Counted from the stretch's first letter, positions 26,962 through 35,940 are shown. The stretch: 60,894 bases of DNA from Flavobacteriales bacterium (GCA_018883325.1 VEQH01000017.1:1-60894), one strand, 5' to 3'. The notes: generated by a model not told the origin, from the sequence alone. A program made the numbers and translations.

Positions 26962-28028
26962 AAAATTATAGACCCAGTTTATTGATATTAGTTGGAAGTG
27001 CTGCATTTACAATAATCAGTTTCTTAATCACACTTTTTGTCCATTTTTTTCTCGTTGAATTACACCTGTATTTATTGGCTGTTATTCCAATTATTTCTGG
27101 TTCACTTGCTTATTTAATCTTCTACTTTCTACTTAAAAACTTTATTTACAATCGTTTATTTCTAATTTATAAATCCATACAAATCAACCAAAAAACCTAC
27201 TCACCATCGAAGGAAAACATAGATTCTATGATTCTTAATGCCGAGCAGGAAGTTAAAAACTGGAAAGACGTGAAGAATACTGAAATTTCAAGACTTAAAG
27301 ATCAAGAGGTGTTTCGTCGAGAATTCTTAGGAAATCTCGCTCACGAATTGAAGACACCTGTTTTTTCCATCCAAGGCTATATTTTAACACTTCTCGAAGG
27401 TGGGTTAGACGACCCAAATGTAAATCGAAATTTTTTAGAACGTGCCGCAAAAGCAACCGACCGAATGGCAAGTATTTTAGAAGACTTAGATCAAATCACG
27501 AAATTGGAAGTCGATGAATTGAAAATGGAAAAACGTTCTTTCGACCTCGTTGATTTAATTACAGAAATTTTTGAATCTTTAGAATTAAGAGCTAAAGAAA
27601 GAAATATTAAACTCAAGTTCGATAAATTTTACACTCCAATTTATGTCACTGCCGACCGAGTAAAAATTGGGCAAGTTTTTACAAATTTAATCGGAAATTC
27701 AATCGCCTATGGAAACGAAGGTGGTGAAACAAAAATTAATCTTTTAGTATTTGAAAGTCTTGTTACCATTGAAGTTACTGATAATGGACCAGGAATTGAC
27801 AGCAAAGAAATCCCGCGTTTATTTGAACGTTTTTATCGCATTGAAAAAAGTAGAAATCGAAACGATGGTGGCTCTGGACTTGGATTGGCAATTGTAAAAC
27901 ACATTCTCGAATCCCACGGGCAAAATATCCAAGTAAGAAGTGAAGTCGGAAAAGGCAGTACGTTTTCGTTCAGTCTTGATAAAAGCGAAATTTCGGGTCC
28001 CGTAAGTTCTCGTGGTGTTCCACTTTAA
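26958..28028 (+). CDS. PhoR-like sensor histidine kinase
   Basis: This 356-residue kinase starts with GTG, overlapping the regulator stop (GTGA). Two membrane spans (about residues 8-30 and 36-60) enclose almost no periplasmic loop, so it probably senses through the membrane or through partner proteins, as PhoR does. A HisKA domain follows with the phosphoacceptor His129 (FLGNLAHELKTPVFSIQGYI), then HATPase_c with N box (NLIGNSIAYGNEGG), G1 (VTDNGPGI), F box (LFERFYRI) and G2 (GSGLGLAIVKHI). No PAS domain is evident. The short loop and pairing fit PhoR, but no pst or phoU genes lie in the window. Confidence 0.9.
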   Translation: MKNYRPSLLILVGSAAFTIISFLITLFVHFFLVELHLYLLAVIPIISGSLAYLIFYFLLKNFIYNRLFLIYKSIQINQKTYSPSKENIDSMILNAEQEVKNWKDVKNTEISRLKDQEVFRREFLGNLAHELKTPVFSIQGYILTLLEGGLDDPNVNRNFLERAAKATDRMASILEDLDQITKLEVDELKMEKRSFDLVDLITEIFESLELRAKERNIKLKFDKFYTPIYVTADRVKIGQVFTNLIGNSIAYGNEGGETKINLLVFESLVTIEVTDNGPGIDSKEIPRLFERFYRIEKSRNRNDGGSGLGLAIVKHILESHGQNIQVRSEVGKGSTFSFSLDKSEISGPVSSRGVPL

Positions 28029-28306
28029 ATTTAAACATTGCTTTTCACAGAATTTTTTGGATTACGAGGCAATTTTGACAATTCATCTAACGGAAATTCT
28101 AACAAAGTGAAGCTTACAAATTCAAACCATTAACAACCTAAATTTTAGTCTTTTATAATTTTAAAATAGCAAAAGTGCATTTCAATTGTAAAAGGAAATT
28201 ACCTGTTTATATAATTTCTTTCATCAGAATTTTAACAGATTTTTTAAAATTTTAAATCTTTTTTTTACCTTCAAGTTTCTAAACTAAAAATTCAACTCAG
28301 AAACAC

Positions 28307-30934
28307 ATGAAGATATTAAAAATTCAAGCCCTTCGTGGTCCAAATATTTGGAGCATCACACGCAAAAAATTAATCCAAATGCGCCTCGATTTAGAGGAAA
28401 TGGAACAACGACCAACAAACTTAATCCCAGGATTCAGAGAACGAATCGAAGCATTAATGCCGACTTTAATTGAACACCGTTGTTCAGAAGGTTGCAAAGG
28501 TGGTTTCTTTCAACGCATCGATAGAGGAACATGGATGGGACATGTCATCGAACATGTTGCTCTTGAAATCCAAACACTTGCCGGTATGGAAGTTGGTTTT
28601 GGACGCACACGCGAAACAAAAACACCTGGTGTTTACAATGTTGTTTTCAATTACATCGAAGAAAAAGTTGGTTTGTTTGCCGCTGAATCTGCCGTAAGTA
28701 TTGTTGAAGCATTAATCGCTGGAACGGATTACGATTTGCAAGCAGACATACAAAAAATGCGCGAAATCCGTGAAAAAGTGCGCCTTGGACCAAGTACAGG
28801 AAGTATTGTAGACGAAGCAGTTGCTCGCGACATTCCTTGGATTCGTTTGGGAACAAATTCCTTGATTCAGTTAGGATATGGAATCAATCAAATGCGTTTT
28901 CAAGCAACGATTACGTGCAAAACTTCCAACATTGCAGTTGATATTGCATGTAACAAAGAGCAAACGAAAAAAATGCTAGATGCTTCTTCAATTCCTGTTG
29001 CAAAAGGCGACATCGTTGTTGATGAAGAGGATTTAGAAGCAACGATAAAATCAATTGGTTATCCTATCGTTTTGAAACCATTGGACGGAAATCACGGAAA
29101 AGGTGCTTCTATCAACGTGACGAATTGGGAAGATGCAGTTGCAGGTTTGGAATATGCGAAAAAATACTCGCGACGTGTTATCGTTGAAAAATTCATTACA
29201 GGTTACGATTTCCGTGTTTTGGTTATTGACAATAAAGTGATTGCAGCTGCTCAACGCGTTCCTGCTCACGTGGTTGGAAATGGCAAAGACTCTATTCAAA
29301 CTTTGATTGATGAAACAAACAAAGACCCACGCAGAGGTTACGGTCACGAAAATGTGTTGACTGAAATTGATGTAGATCGCGATACTTTAGAATTGTTAGA
29401 GAAATTAAATTATACGGTTGACAGCGTTCCAGCTGAGGGAGAAATCGTTTACTTGAAATCAACTGCAAACCTAAGTACTGGTGGAACTTCCATCGACGTA
29501 ACCGATTTGATGCACCCAGAAAATATATTCATGGCTGAACGTATTTCACGTGTAATCGGATTAGATATCTGTGGTATCGACATCATGGCTCCGAACTTAA
29601 CGGAGTCCTTGAAAGAAAATGGCGGTGTTATTTTGGAAGTAAACGCTGCTCCAGGTTTCCGCATGCACTTAGCTCCTTCTGAAGGATTGCCAAGAAACGT
29701 TGCTGCTCCAGTGATTGACATGTTGTATCCTCCTGGAAAACCTTCGCGCATTCCAATCATTGCAATTACAGGAACTAACGGAAAAACAACAACTACTCGC
29801 TTAATCGCACACATCGTGAAAAACAATGGTTTCCGCGTTGGATTTACCACTTCTGATGGTATTTACATCCAAAACCACATGATGGAAAAAGGCGATACAA
29901 CAGGGCCATTAAGTGCAGAATACATTTTGAAAGATCCGAATGTTGAATTTGCCGTTTTGGAAACAGCTCGCGGTGGAATTTTACGCTCAGGTTTAGGTTT
30001 CAGTCGTTGCGATATTGGTGTGATTACTAACATTCAAGAAGACCACCTAGGCATCAGCGACATTCACGATTTGAAGGATTTATCCCGCGTGAAATCAGTA
30101 GTTGTGGATAGCGTTAAAAAAGATGGGTGGGCAGTATTGAATGGTGAAGACGAAAACTGTTTGGAGATTGCTAAAACATTGAGATGCAATGTAGCTTTAT
30201 TCAGTTTAGATGAAAATGCACCAGCAATTATTGAACATTGCAAAGCAGGTGGAATCGCTGCAATCTATGAAAACGGCTTTATTACAATTAAAAAAGGAGA
30301 TTGGAAATTCCGTGTGGAACGCGCCACTCACATTCCTTTAACCATGAATGGAAAAGCACGCTTTATGATTGCGAACGTTCTTGCAGCGACTTTAGCGTCT
30401 TACTTATACGGATTTAAAACGGAAGACATTAAATTGTCTTTGGCAACGTTCTTACCGGGCGCAGCTCAAACTCCAGGAAGAATGAACATTTTTGAATTCT
30501 CAAAATTCAAGGTGATGATTGATTTTGCGCACAATCCAAACGGCTACAGAGGAATTGAAGATTTCTTGAAATCAGTGGATGCAACACGCAAAATCGGTAT
30601 TATTTCAGGAGTTGGTGACAGACGCGACGAAGACATCCGTGAGTGCGCACGCATTGCAGGAAATATGTTTGACCACATCGTTATTCGCCAAGAAAAACAC
30701 TTACGTGGAAGAACGGAAGAAGAAATCGTAGGCTTGATTTTAGAAGGAATTGCAAGTGCAGACAAAGAAACGACTTACGAAGTTGTAACTTTAGAAACAG
30801 AAGCGATTCGCCACGCTATTTCTTTAGCGCAAGACGGAACATTTATCGTTGCCTTGAGTGATGTAATCGACAATGCAATTGACATCGTTCAATCGTATTT
30901 GGATTCTGAAATCGAACAAGGAGTGATTGCTTAA
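28307..30934 (+). CDS. cphA: Cyanophycin synthetase
   Basis: The 875-residue protein is full length for CphA, which polymerises Asp and Arg into cyanophycin using ATP. It has the N-terminal cyanophycin-specific domain (about 1-160), an ATP-grasp domain (about 215-470; PIVLKPLDGNHGKGASINV) and a Mur-ligase-like domain (about 480-870) with the P-loop ITGTNGKTTTTRLIAHIVK. Both ATP sites are intact. No cyanophycinase gene is adjacent. The 278-base gap upstream is very AT-rich and holds only a weak TACCTTCA -7-like box at 28266. A strong terminator follows. Confidence 0.93.
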   Translation: MKILKIQALRGPNIWSITRKKLIQMRLDLEEMEQRPTNLIPGFRERIEALMPTLIEHRCSEGCKGGFFQRIDRGTWMGHVIEHVALEIQTLAGMEVGFGRTRETKTPGVYNVVFNYIEEKVGLFAAESAVSIVEALIAGTDYDLQADIQKMREIREKVRLGPSTGSIVDEAVARDIPWIRLGTNSLIQLGYGINQMRFQATITCKTSNIAVDIACNKEQTKKMLDASSIPVAKGDIVVDEEDLEATIKSIGYPIVLKPLDGNHGKGASINVTNWEDAVAGLEYAKKYSRRVIVEKFITGYDFRVLVIDNKVIAAAQRVPAHVVGNGKDSIQTLIDETNKDPRRGYGHENVLTEIDVDRDTLELLEKLNYTVDSVPAEGEIVYLKSTANLSTGGTSIDVTDLMHPENIFMAERISRVIGLDICGIDIMAPNLTESLKENGGVILEVNAAPGFRMHLAPSEGLPRNVAAPVIDMLYPPGKPSRIPIIAITGTNGKTTTTRLIAHIVKNNGFRVGFTTSDGIYIQNHMMEKGDTTGPLSAEYILKDPNVEFAVLETARGGILRSGLGFSRCDIGVITNIQEDHLGISDIHDLKDLSRVKSVVVDSVKKDGWAVLNGEDENCLEIAKTLRCNVALFSLDENAPAIIEHCKAGGIAAIYENGFITIKKGDWKFRVERATHIPLTMNGKARFMIANVLAATLASYLYGFKTEDIKLSLATFLPGAAQTPGRMNIFEFSKFKVMIDFAHNPNGYRGIEDFLKSVDATRKIGIISGVGDRRDEDIRECARIAGNMFDHIVIRQEKHLRGRTEEEIVGLILEGIASADKETTYEVVTLETEAIRHAISLAQDGTFIVALSDVIDNAIDIVQSYLDSEIEQGVIA

Positions 30935-30956
30935 ATTTTTAGCTTCTTATAAAATG

Positions 30957-30985
30957 AAAACGGGTTGTAATGACCCGTTTTTTTT
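30957..30985 (+). terminator. Intrinsic terminator after cphA
   Basis: A 9-bp perfect stem (AAAACGGGT / ACCCGTTTT) with a seven-base loop and a run of eight further T residues. Confidence 0.88.
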
Positions 30986-31032
30986 GTGAAGAAATATTTT
31001 ATCTTTCACTTTCGCTGTACTTCTTTAATGCT

Positions 31033-31040
31033 TAAATTTG
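31033..31040 (+). promoter_or_regulatory. -7 element of the cyclase gene (probably leaderless)
   Basis: TAAATTTG, an exact TAnnTTTG match, ends four bases before the ATG at 31045, so the transcript should start at or beside the ATG. Confidence 0.5.
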
Positions 31041-31044
31041 GTTC

Positions 31045-31788
31045 ATGCGACTACATTTAAACGAAAACGAATACATCGAAACAAACGAACCTTTAGACCT
31101 TTCAATTGGTTTGCAAGCAGGAGAAGGAAATTTAAGAGCTTGGTATGTGAATCCGCCAACTTTTGAGCCTGTGCGCGCTAATGGTTTTATTGGAAGTGTA
31201 GTTGAAGGTGGTGGAGTTAATTTTCGCGATGTGTTTTTTAATCCTCACGGACATGGAACACACACAGAATGTCATGGACACATTACGCCAGAGGTCGTTT
31301 CTGTAAACAAAAAGTTAAGGAGTTATTTTTTTAAAGCGCGATTGGTTTCCATTCAACCTGAGATACTAGAAAATGGCGACGAATTAATTACCAAAAATCA
31401 ATTAGCTGAAAAAATTGGCGATTCACCTTTCGAAGCCTTGATTCTTCGCACGCTACCAAATTCAATTGAAAAGACTTCTAAAAACTATTCAGATACTAAC
31501 CCTCCTTATTTAGATTTGTCAGTAATTGAACTCATTGAAAAATTTGATGTGCAACATTTATTAGTGGACATGCCATCTGTTGACCGTGAGTCCGATGAAG
31601 GAAAGTTAGCATTTCACCATGCCTTTTGGAATGTTCCTGAAAATCCAAATGATAAAACGATTACGGAATTAATCTATGTTGACGATTCAATCGAAGACGG
31701 ATTATATATTCTTGAAATGCAAATGGCACCCTTTGAGAACGACGCAAGTCCAAGTCGTCCAGTGCTTTATAAAATATTTAAAAAATAA
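31045..31788 (+). CDS. Cyclase-family (kynurenine formamidase-like) metal-dependent hydrolase
   Basis: This 247-residue protein matches the cyclase family that includes KynB-type arylformamidases. The metal-binding motif appears as NPHGHGTHTECHGHI, where the family has HxGTHxDxxxH; Glu replaces the usual Asp. LLVDMPSVDRESDEG and HHAFWN are also family-like. The substrate is unknown and no tryptophan catabolism genes are nearby. It is a single gene between the cphA terminator and a convergent hairpin. Confidence 0.85.
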   Translation: MRLHLNENEYIETNEPLDLSIGLQAGEGNLRAWYVNPPTFEPVRANGFIGSVVEGGGVNFRDVFFNPHGHGTHTECHGHITPEVVSVNKKLRSYFFKARLVSIQPEILENGDELITKNQLAEKIGDSPFEALILRTLPNSIEKTSKNYSDTNPPYLDLSVIELIEKFDVQHLLVDMPSVDRESDEGKLAFHHAFWNVPENPNDKTITELIYVDDSIEDGLYILEMQMAPFENDASPSRPVLYKIFKK

Positions 31789-31793
31789 GTCAC

Positions 31794-31815
31794 AAAAAAA
31801 GGGCTTATAGCCCTT
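31794..31815 (-). terminator. Intrinsic terminator, minus strand
   Basis: On the minus strand a 7-bp stem (AAGGGCT / AGCCCTT, three-base loop) is followed by seven T residues. It lies just beyond the stop of the cyclase gene and would stop minus-strand transcripts from the RNA gene or the YHYH operon. It could act weakly for the plus strand too. Confidence 0.75.
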
Positions 31816-31853
31816 AGTTGTAGTAGATTATGTGTGACAGGTGGTTTCTTATT

Positions 31854-31989
31854 AAAAAAACAGGAACTTCTTATGTATAATTAAACGTTGACTAAAACTA
31901 TTAAACTCTTATCAAACTAGAAAATGAACTGCCTCTCCAAGCAGCTGTCAACTTTACACATAAGAAGTTGCCTGTATCTCTCCTTATTT
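31854..31989 (-). ncRNA. Structured small RNA candidate, 6S-like fold
   Basis: A 315-base gap between convergent genes holds a strong long-range fold on the minus strand. The 5' arm CAGGCAACTTCTTATGT (31974-31958) pairs with ACATAAGAAGTTCCTG (31876-31861) with one bulge. Inside, AAAGTTGAC pairs with GTCAACGTTT (one bulge). A central AT-rich unpaired region contains a small hairpin CTGCTT-GGAG-AGGCAG. The closing stem is followed directly by seven T residues (31860-31854), as in an RNA whose ends pair before a terminator. Upstream lies an exact TACATTTG box. A long stem with a large internal bubble is the plan of 6S RNA, and a Flavobacteria-specific 6S class is known; the class assignment is inferred, the structure is seen. 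Confidence 0.55.
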
Positions 31990-31995
31990 CTAAAA

Positions 31996-32003
31996 CAAAT
32001 GTA
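31996..32003 (-). promoter_or_regulatory. -7 element of the small RNA candidate
   Basis: TACATTTG on the minus strand, an exact TAnnTTTG match. The nearest TTTG upstream is only 16 bases away, shorter than the usual 19-21. It lies after the stop of the YHYH gene and before the stem-loop RNA. Confidence 0.45.
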
Positions 32004-32103
32004 TTTATTCATTTTGAACCAAATTCACCAGATGAATATTTGAATATTATAAATGAATATTTTATGCTTTTTGTTGAATATTGAATTTCAATAAGCCTTG
32101 ATT

Positions 32104-33465
32104 TTAGTCATTTACTTGTACTTCCAAAACTTGTCCAGCGTTTGTTTTCAAGAAATAAATCCCTTTGTACAAAGTTGAAACATCAAAGTAGGCAATTGTA
32201 CTTCCTTGGAAAATTGTCTTTTTATCGATTAATTTCCCGTTGATGTCTAACATTGAAATTTCTAAATCTTTCGCTAACAAACTATTCACTTGAACCATCA
32301 ACACATCGTTTGAAGGATTCGGATAAACACTTATTTTTTCTAATGTAATTTGTTCTTCAATTGAATTTGTTGGATTGTAAGTTGTTACCGTTTCAGTTAT
32401 ACTTGTCACTTTAGCCGCTGTTTTGTTTCCATAATAGGTTGGTCCAACCAAATATGGATAAGCAGAATTCCAATTTTCATCTACCGTAGCGAAATAGCAA
32501 TAAATTCCATTTGGATATTCTGGAGTTACACAAAAACGTCCATTGTGTTCGTCAAGATAATCTGCTTCTCCAGGATGTGCAATAAATTCGTAATCTTCTC
32601 TAAAATAACCTAAAGGGTAAGTTGTGCTTACATTTGGTCCGCTTGAAACCGATGCGCCCGTCGGAGAAGTGGTACGCGTTGTAATATTTCTTAATTGGTA
32701 ACCTGATTTCATTCGCGTAATTCCACCTGTTCCATCTGCATTTTTGTATGCATAAGCACCATAAACAGGGAAACCATCGTACGCATATCCGATCAAAGGA
32801 GAATGTTCGCTTGCGTTAATTACGTACAAACCATCTGCATCGTAAATATCACAAATTGTAGAAATGACAGTTAAATCTAATTTGAATGCGCTTGGATTTT
32901 GATGGTGGTGATAATTTCCTTGCGCAGGATGACCTTTCGAACAATCAAAACCTGCTTTTTCTGCTACGATTGCATCTCTATTCCAAGCCTGAGTAGCTGT
33001 TGGTCCACCAGGGCAAGGTGGATTTCCTGGTCCTCCACAAAGTGCATTTGAGGTTGAATTCCAAGCTACGCCATCGCGGTAATCAAACATTGCCACACCA
33101 TTGATAAATATTCCGATGTTTCCTCCTTGCGTGGCTGTTGCTGTCCCTGTGTTTTGGGTTGGGTTCAAAGGCATTTTAAAAATAGCATTTTGATTGGTTG
33201 TCAACGATGGATTTCCGTCGAGAAATGGCCCAGTAATATAGGAAGGAACTCCAGTCGCAGTGACATAAACCCAATTGTTTGAGTATTGAACCGACTGAAC
33301 ATTCACTAAGTCGGCATCGTTTATTGGTGTTGAATTTCCTTGCACGTAATGTCGTCCTGTTGTGCCAGTGTTATTTTGTAACCAACTACTAATTGCAGGA
33401 CTTACTTGCGCATTACTCCAAGTTGCTGAAAACAATAACGCGAAACATAAAAAAGATTTTTTCAT
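32104..33465 (-). CDS. YHYH-domain protein with T9SS sorting domain
   Basis: The 453-residue protein has a signal peptide (MKKSFLCFALLFSATWSNAQ), a YHYH domain over most of its length and a C-terminal type A sorting domain (ISVYPNPSNDVLMVQV ... GIYFLKTNAGQ). The name-giving motif appears as GNYHHHQNPSAFKLDLT, with further conserved HSPLIGYAYDGFPVYGAY and HNGRFCVTPEYPNGIYCYFA. YHYH proteins have no known function; the His-rich motif suggests metal binding. It is the last gene of the sigma/MbnP/MbnH run (56-base gap), so it is probably exported to the cell surface as part of the same response. Confidence 0.87.
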   Translation of the reverse strand: MKKSFLCFALLFSATWSNAQVSPAISSWLQNNTGTTGRHYVQGNSTPINDADLVNVQSVQYSNNWVYVTATGVPSYITGPFLDGNPSLTTNQNAIFKMPLNPTQNTGTATATQGGNIGIFINGVAMFDYRDGVAWNSTSNALCGGPGNPPCPGGPTATQAWNRDAIVAEKAGFDCSKGHPAQGNYHHHQNPSAFKLDLTVISTICDIYDADGLYVINASEHSPLIGYAYDGFPVYGAYAYKNADGTGGITRMKSGYQLRNITTRTTSPTGASVSSGPNVSTTYPLGYFREDYEFIAHPGEADYLDEHNGRFCVTPEYPNGIYCYFATVDENWNSAYPYLVGPTYYGNKTAAKVTSITETVTTYNPTNSIEEQITLEKISVYPNPSNDVLMVQVNSLLAKDLEISMLDINGKLIDKKTIFQGSTIAYFDVSTLYKGIYFLKTNAGQVLEVQVND

Positions 33466-33521
33466 AAAATTAAGCTAAGGTTTAGTGCTGTTTTGAGAAC
33501 AGAAACTAAATAAACTTGTGC

Positions 33522-34550
33522 TTAACGTTCACCTTTCGGAAAAGAGAAATCTTTGTTGTATAAAAATTCTTTATCTGTTAACGTTTTTAGGAATGCCAAC
33601 AAGTCTTTTTTCTGTTCCTCCGAAAATGGTTTTTTGATTTTCTTGAGTTCTTTGCTAACATTTTTATTTCCTGTTGGAAGGGAGCTGTAATGTTCAATTA
33701 CATCCTTTAATTTTTGAATTCTACCATCGTGCATATATGGAAAACTGAATTCAATATTTCTCAAAGTAGGGATTTTGAACAGCAATGAATCAGCTTTTCG
33801 TTCGGTTATTGTCATTCTTCCAAAATCTTTAAACGCTGGATCGAGTTCCAATCCATTTTTTTTGAATGCGTGTGAAGTGAACAATGGCTCGGTATGACAA
33901 GCATTGCAGTATTTTTTAAATAAATCGTAACCTCTTTTCTCTTGTTCGCTAAATGCAACACCTTCTTCTTTCAAAATGACTTTATCGTATTTAGAATTTG
34001 CAGAAACTAAAGCCACTGAAAAATTGGCAATTCCACGCATCAAAAGTGGTGTTGTTATCACAGAATCACCAAAAGCAGCATAGAATCGTTGGCGGTAAAA
34101 AGGTGAATTATTCAACCTTTTCAGCAGTTCCACAATGTCCATATCCATTTCTTTCGGATTGGTAATTGGGTTGATTGCTTGTGCATTTAGATGAGCTACT
34201 CCACCGTCCCAATGGAAAAATTTATTCCAAGCGAGATTTATCATCACGGGTGAATTGCGGGTTCCGATGCGCCCATCAATTCCGTGACTTACTGGATGGT
34301 CAATATGCGTAAAACCAGTGTATTGCAAGTGACAAGTAGCACACGAAATTGAACTATCACGCGAAAGTGCTGGGTCGTAAAACAAGGTTCGTCCCAATTC
34401 AAAACGCAAACGTCCTTGCGGTACATCTTTAAATTGGTAAACAAGTTTGGGAAAATGCTTTGGAACGTAAAATGGATGTTTTTCAGTTAACAATGCAACG
34501 AAAGAATAACTTACAAAAGCAAAGAATAAAACCAAATTAAGAATTCTCAT
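33522..34550 (-). CDS. Di-haem cytochrome c peroxidase / MauG-family protein, MbnH-like
   Basis: This 342-residue protein has an N-terminal signal or anchor segment (MRILNLVLFFAFVSYSFVAL) and two haem-binding motifs, CATCH near residue 70 and CNACH near residue 217. The Trp in FHWDGGVAHLNAQA, which links the two haems in this superfamily, is present. SFPYMHDGRIQKLKDVIEHY is also diagnostic of bacterial di-haem peroxidases. Its ATG overlaps the stop of an MbnP-like gene by four bases. MbnH is a MauG-like enzyme that oxidises a Trp in its partner MbnP, so this pair is better read as MbnP/MbnH than as a peroxide scavenger. Confidence 0.88.
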   Translation of the reverse strand: MRILNLVLFFAFVSYSFVALLTEKHPFYVPKHFPKLVYQFKDVPQGRLRFELGRTLFYDPALSRDSSISCATCHLQYTGFTHIDHPVSHGIDGRIGTRNSPVMINLAWNKFFHWDGGVAHLNAQAINPITNPKEMDMDIVELLKRLNNSPFYRQRFYAAFGDSVITTPLLMRGIANFSVALVSANSKYDKVILKEEGVAFSEQEKRGYDLFKKYCNACHTEPLFTSHAFKKNGLELDPAFKDFGRMTITERKADSLLFKIPTLRNIEFSFPYMHDGRIQKLKDVIEHYSSLPTGNKNVSKELKKIKKPFSEEQKKDLLAFLKTLTDKEFLYNKDFSFPKGER

Positions 34551-35203
34551 TTCACGCGTATTGATGACTTTAAAACACTTGCGAGTTCGTGAGCTAATTT
34601 GCCAGGAACAACTAATTGATGCGACAAATTTAGGTTTATTTTTTCATTGAAAAGTTGATATAAATCAAGTTCTAGTGTTGAGCCTGTAAGCGGAAATTCA
34701 AGCTTGAAATAGGTTTTGTTTGGTTTTCGATAGCCTCCAATATGGAAATCGAAAAGATGAGTTGCGGTGGGCACTAAAGATGAATTTCCAACGAATTTAT
34801 AATGAATGTAACCTGTATTCCAAGCCCAATACATTCCTAAAATCGGATCTAAATCTCCTTCCAATTCACCAGAAGTATTGATAATGCTATCTAAACCAAA
34901 AGTAAAAGAAATCGACTTGAAATTTTGGGTGTCAACCACGCTGTCTAAAACAAAACTGCTACTGTCTTCGGCATTAATTAAATGAACAGAAGGCGAAATT
35001 TGATAATTCTTGCTTCCTTTTCCCTGCAATTCAATATTGGATAAGTAACATTTCAAGTCTGTAAATTGAAGACTATCTTTTTCGCCTAAAGGATAATAAG
35101 TTGAAAGCCTAATTGGTTCACCTTTCCAAGTGAATTGAAACAATAGTTGACTCTTTGCTTGAAAGAAAAAAAGACTTAAAATTAAAACAAGAAAAGTTCT
35201 CAT
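34547..35203 (-). CDS. MbnP-family copper-associated protein
   Basis: The 218-residue exported protein (signal peptide MRTFLVLILSLFFFQAKS) matches the MbnP family of periplasmic or surface copper-associated proteins found beside di-haem MbnH enzymes. The family hallmark, GDLDPILGMYWAWNTGYIHY, is at about residues 115-135 and carries conserved Trp residues; in characterised MbnP a Trp is converted to kynurenine by MbnH and helps bind copper. HLFDFHIGGYR follows. It overlaps both neighbours by four bases, so all are translationally coupled. Copper as ligand is inferred from the family. Confidence 0.82.
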   Translation of the reverse strand: MRTFLVLILSLFFFQAKSQLLFQFTWKGEPIRLSTYYPLGEKDSLQFTDLKCYLSNIELQGKGSKNYQISPSVHLINAEDSSSFVLDSVVDTQNFKSISFTFGLDSIINTSGELEGDLDPILGMYWAWNTGYIHYKFVGNSSLVPTATHLFDFHIGGYRKPNKTYFKLEFPLTGSTLELDLYQLFNEKINLNLSHQLVVPGKLAHELASVLKSSIRVK

Positions 35204-35643
35204 TTATGTTTCGGTGGACCAGGATGATTTGCGATTACATCAATCACGAATTTATCGAGTTCTTTTTGCTTTTCTTTTGGAACGATTGTTCGAAGTTGCT
35301 CAAAATAATCAAAAGTCATTTTTTCCATTTTGTAATTATTACTGTTAATTACAGACAAAAGAGAATCTAAAGTTTGTGCTTTAAATTTAGTGCCAATCAA
35401 TTGATAAACTTTGCGCTTGTTCGTTCTAATTTCATTTATCAATTTACCTTTTTGGGTGAAATGAACTTCTTCAATTGCTTTTATTTGTTGAACAGATTCT
35501 CCCTTAATTGCCAAGACATCAACAATGCTCGGTGGTCTTCTAAAATGATGAGGATGTTTATGCGGGCGAAACAAAAAATAAAGTGAAACACCATTCATAA
35601 GAACCAGTAAAACAATAACGATTTGCAGTGTTTTTTTATTCAT
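35200..35643 (-). CDS. Periplasmic metal sensor, CnrX/Spy-like
   Basis: The 147-residue protein has one N-terminal membrane anchor (about residues 7-25) followed by a His-rich stretch (RPHKHPHHFRRPP), an all-helical domain (HFTQKGKLINEIRTNKRKVY and KMEKMTFDYFEQLRTIVPKE) and a tail HPGPPKHK. This pattern fits the metal-resistance sensor family that includes CnrX, ZraP and Spy. CnrX holds an anti-sigma factor and releases it when nickel or cobalt binds. Here it lies between a single-span protein and MbnP, so copper or another metal sensed in the periplasm is plausible. It overlaps the upstream gene by eight bases. Confidence 0.7.
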   Translation of the reverse strand: MNKKTLQIVIVLLVLMNGVSLYFLFRPHKHPHHFRRPPSIVDVLAIKGESVQQIKAIEEVHFTQKGKLINEIRTNKRKVYQLIGTKFKAQTLDSLLSVINSNNYKMEKMTFDYFEQLRTIVPKEKQKELDKFVIDVIANHPGPPKHK

Positions 35644-35902
35644 AGCTATCAGTGCTTAATGTATTCGTTGAATACTGTTCAATTATATAATCTTGCTTAT
35701 TTGCTTTCGCTTTTTTAGCAATTGCCAAACCGTTTAAACTCATCAAAACAGCAATTCCAGCAACCAAAAGCCAATTGTTTTTTCTGTATTTTCTTGAAAT
35801 TGAAGGAATATTTAATAAACGCTCTTTTAATTCATCGCTCATTTCAACACGAGTAGTGAATTTTTCGTCAATTATTTTTAGTAAATCTTCTTTATTTTTC
35901 AT
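35636..35902 (-). CDS. Single-span protein, putative anti-sigma factor (CnrY-like)
   Basis: The 88-residue protein has a charged N-terminal part of about 40 residues, one membrane span (about 43-63, NWLLVAGIAVLMSLNGLAIA) and a short outer tail. There is no sequence motif that proves function. Its place directly after an ECF sigma gene (38 bases) and before a CnrX-like sensor, plus its size and topology, match anti-sigma factors such as CnrY, which hold the sigma factor at the membrane. Assignment is by context. Confidence 0.6.
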   Translation of the reverse strand: MKNKEDLLKIIDEKFTTRVEMSDELKERLLNIPSISRKYRKNNWLLVAGIAVLMSLNGLAIAKKAKANKQDYIIEQYSTNTLSTDSYE

Positions 35903-35940
35903 TGCTCTATTTTGATGAATTTTTCTTTATTTAATTGTGC

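Noticed and set aside
33522..34550. Ordinary cytochrome c peroxidase for peroxide defence
   Set aside because: Coupling to an MbnP-like gene makes a MauG/MbnH-type protein-modifying role more likely, although the fold is the same.
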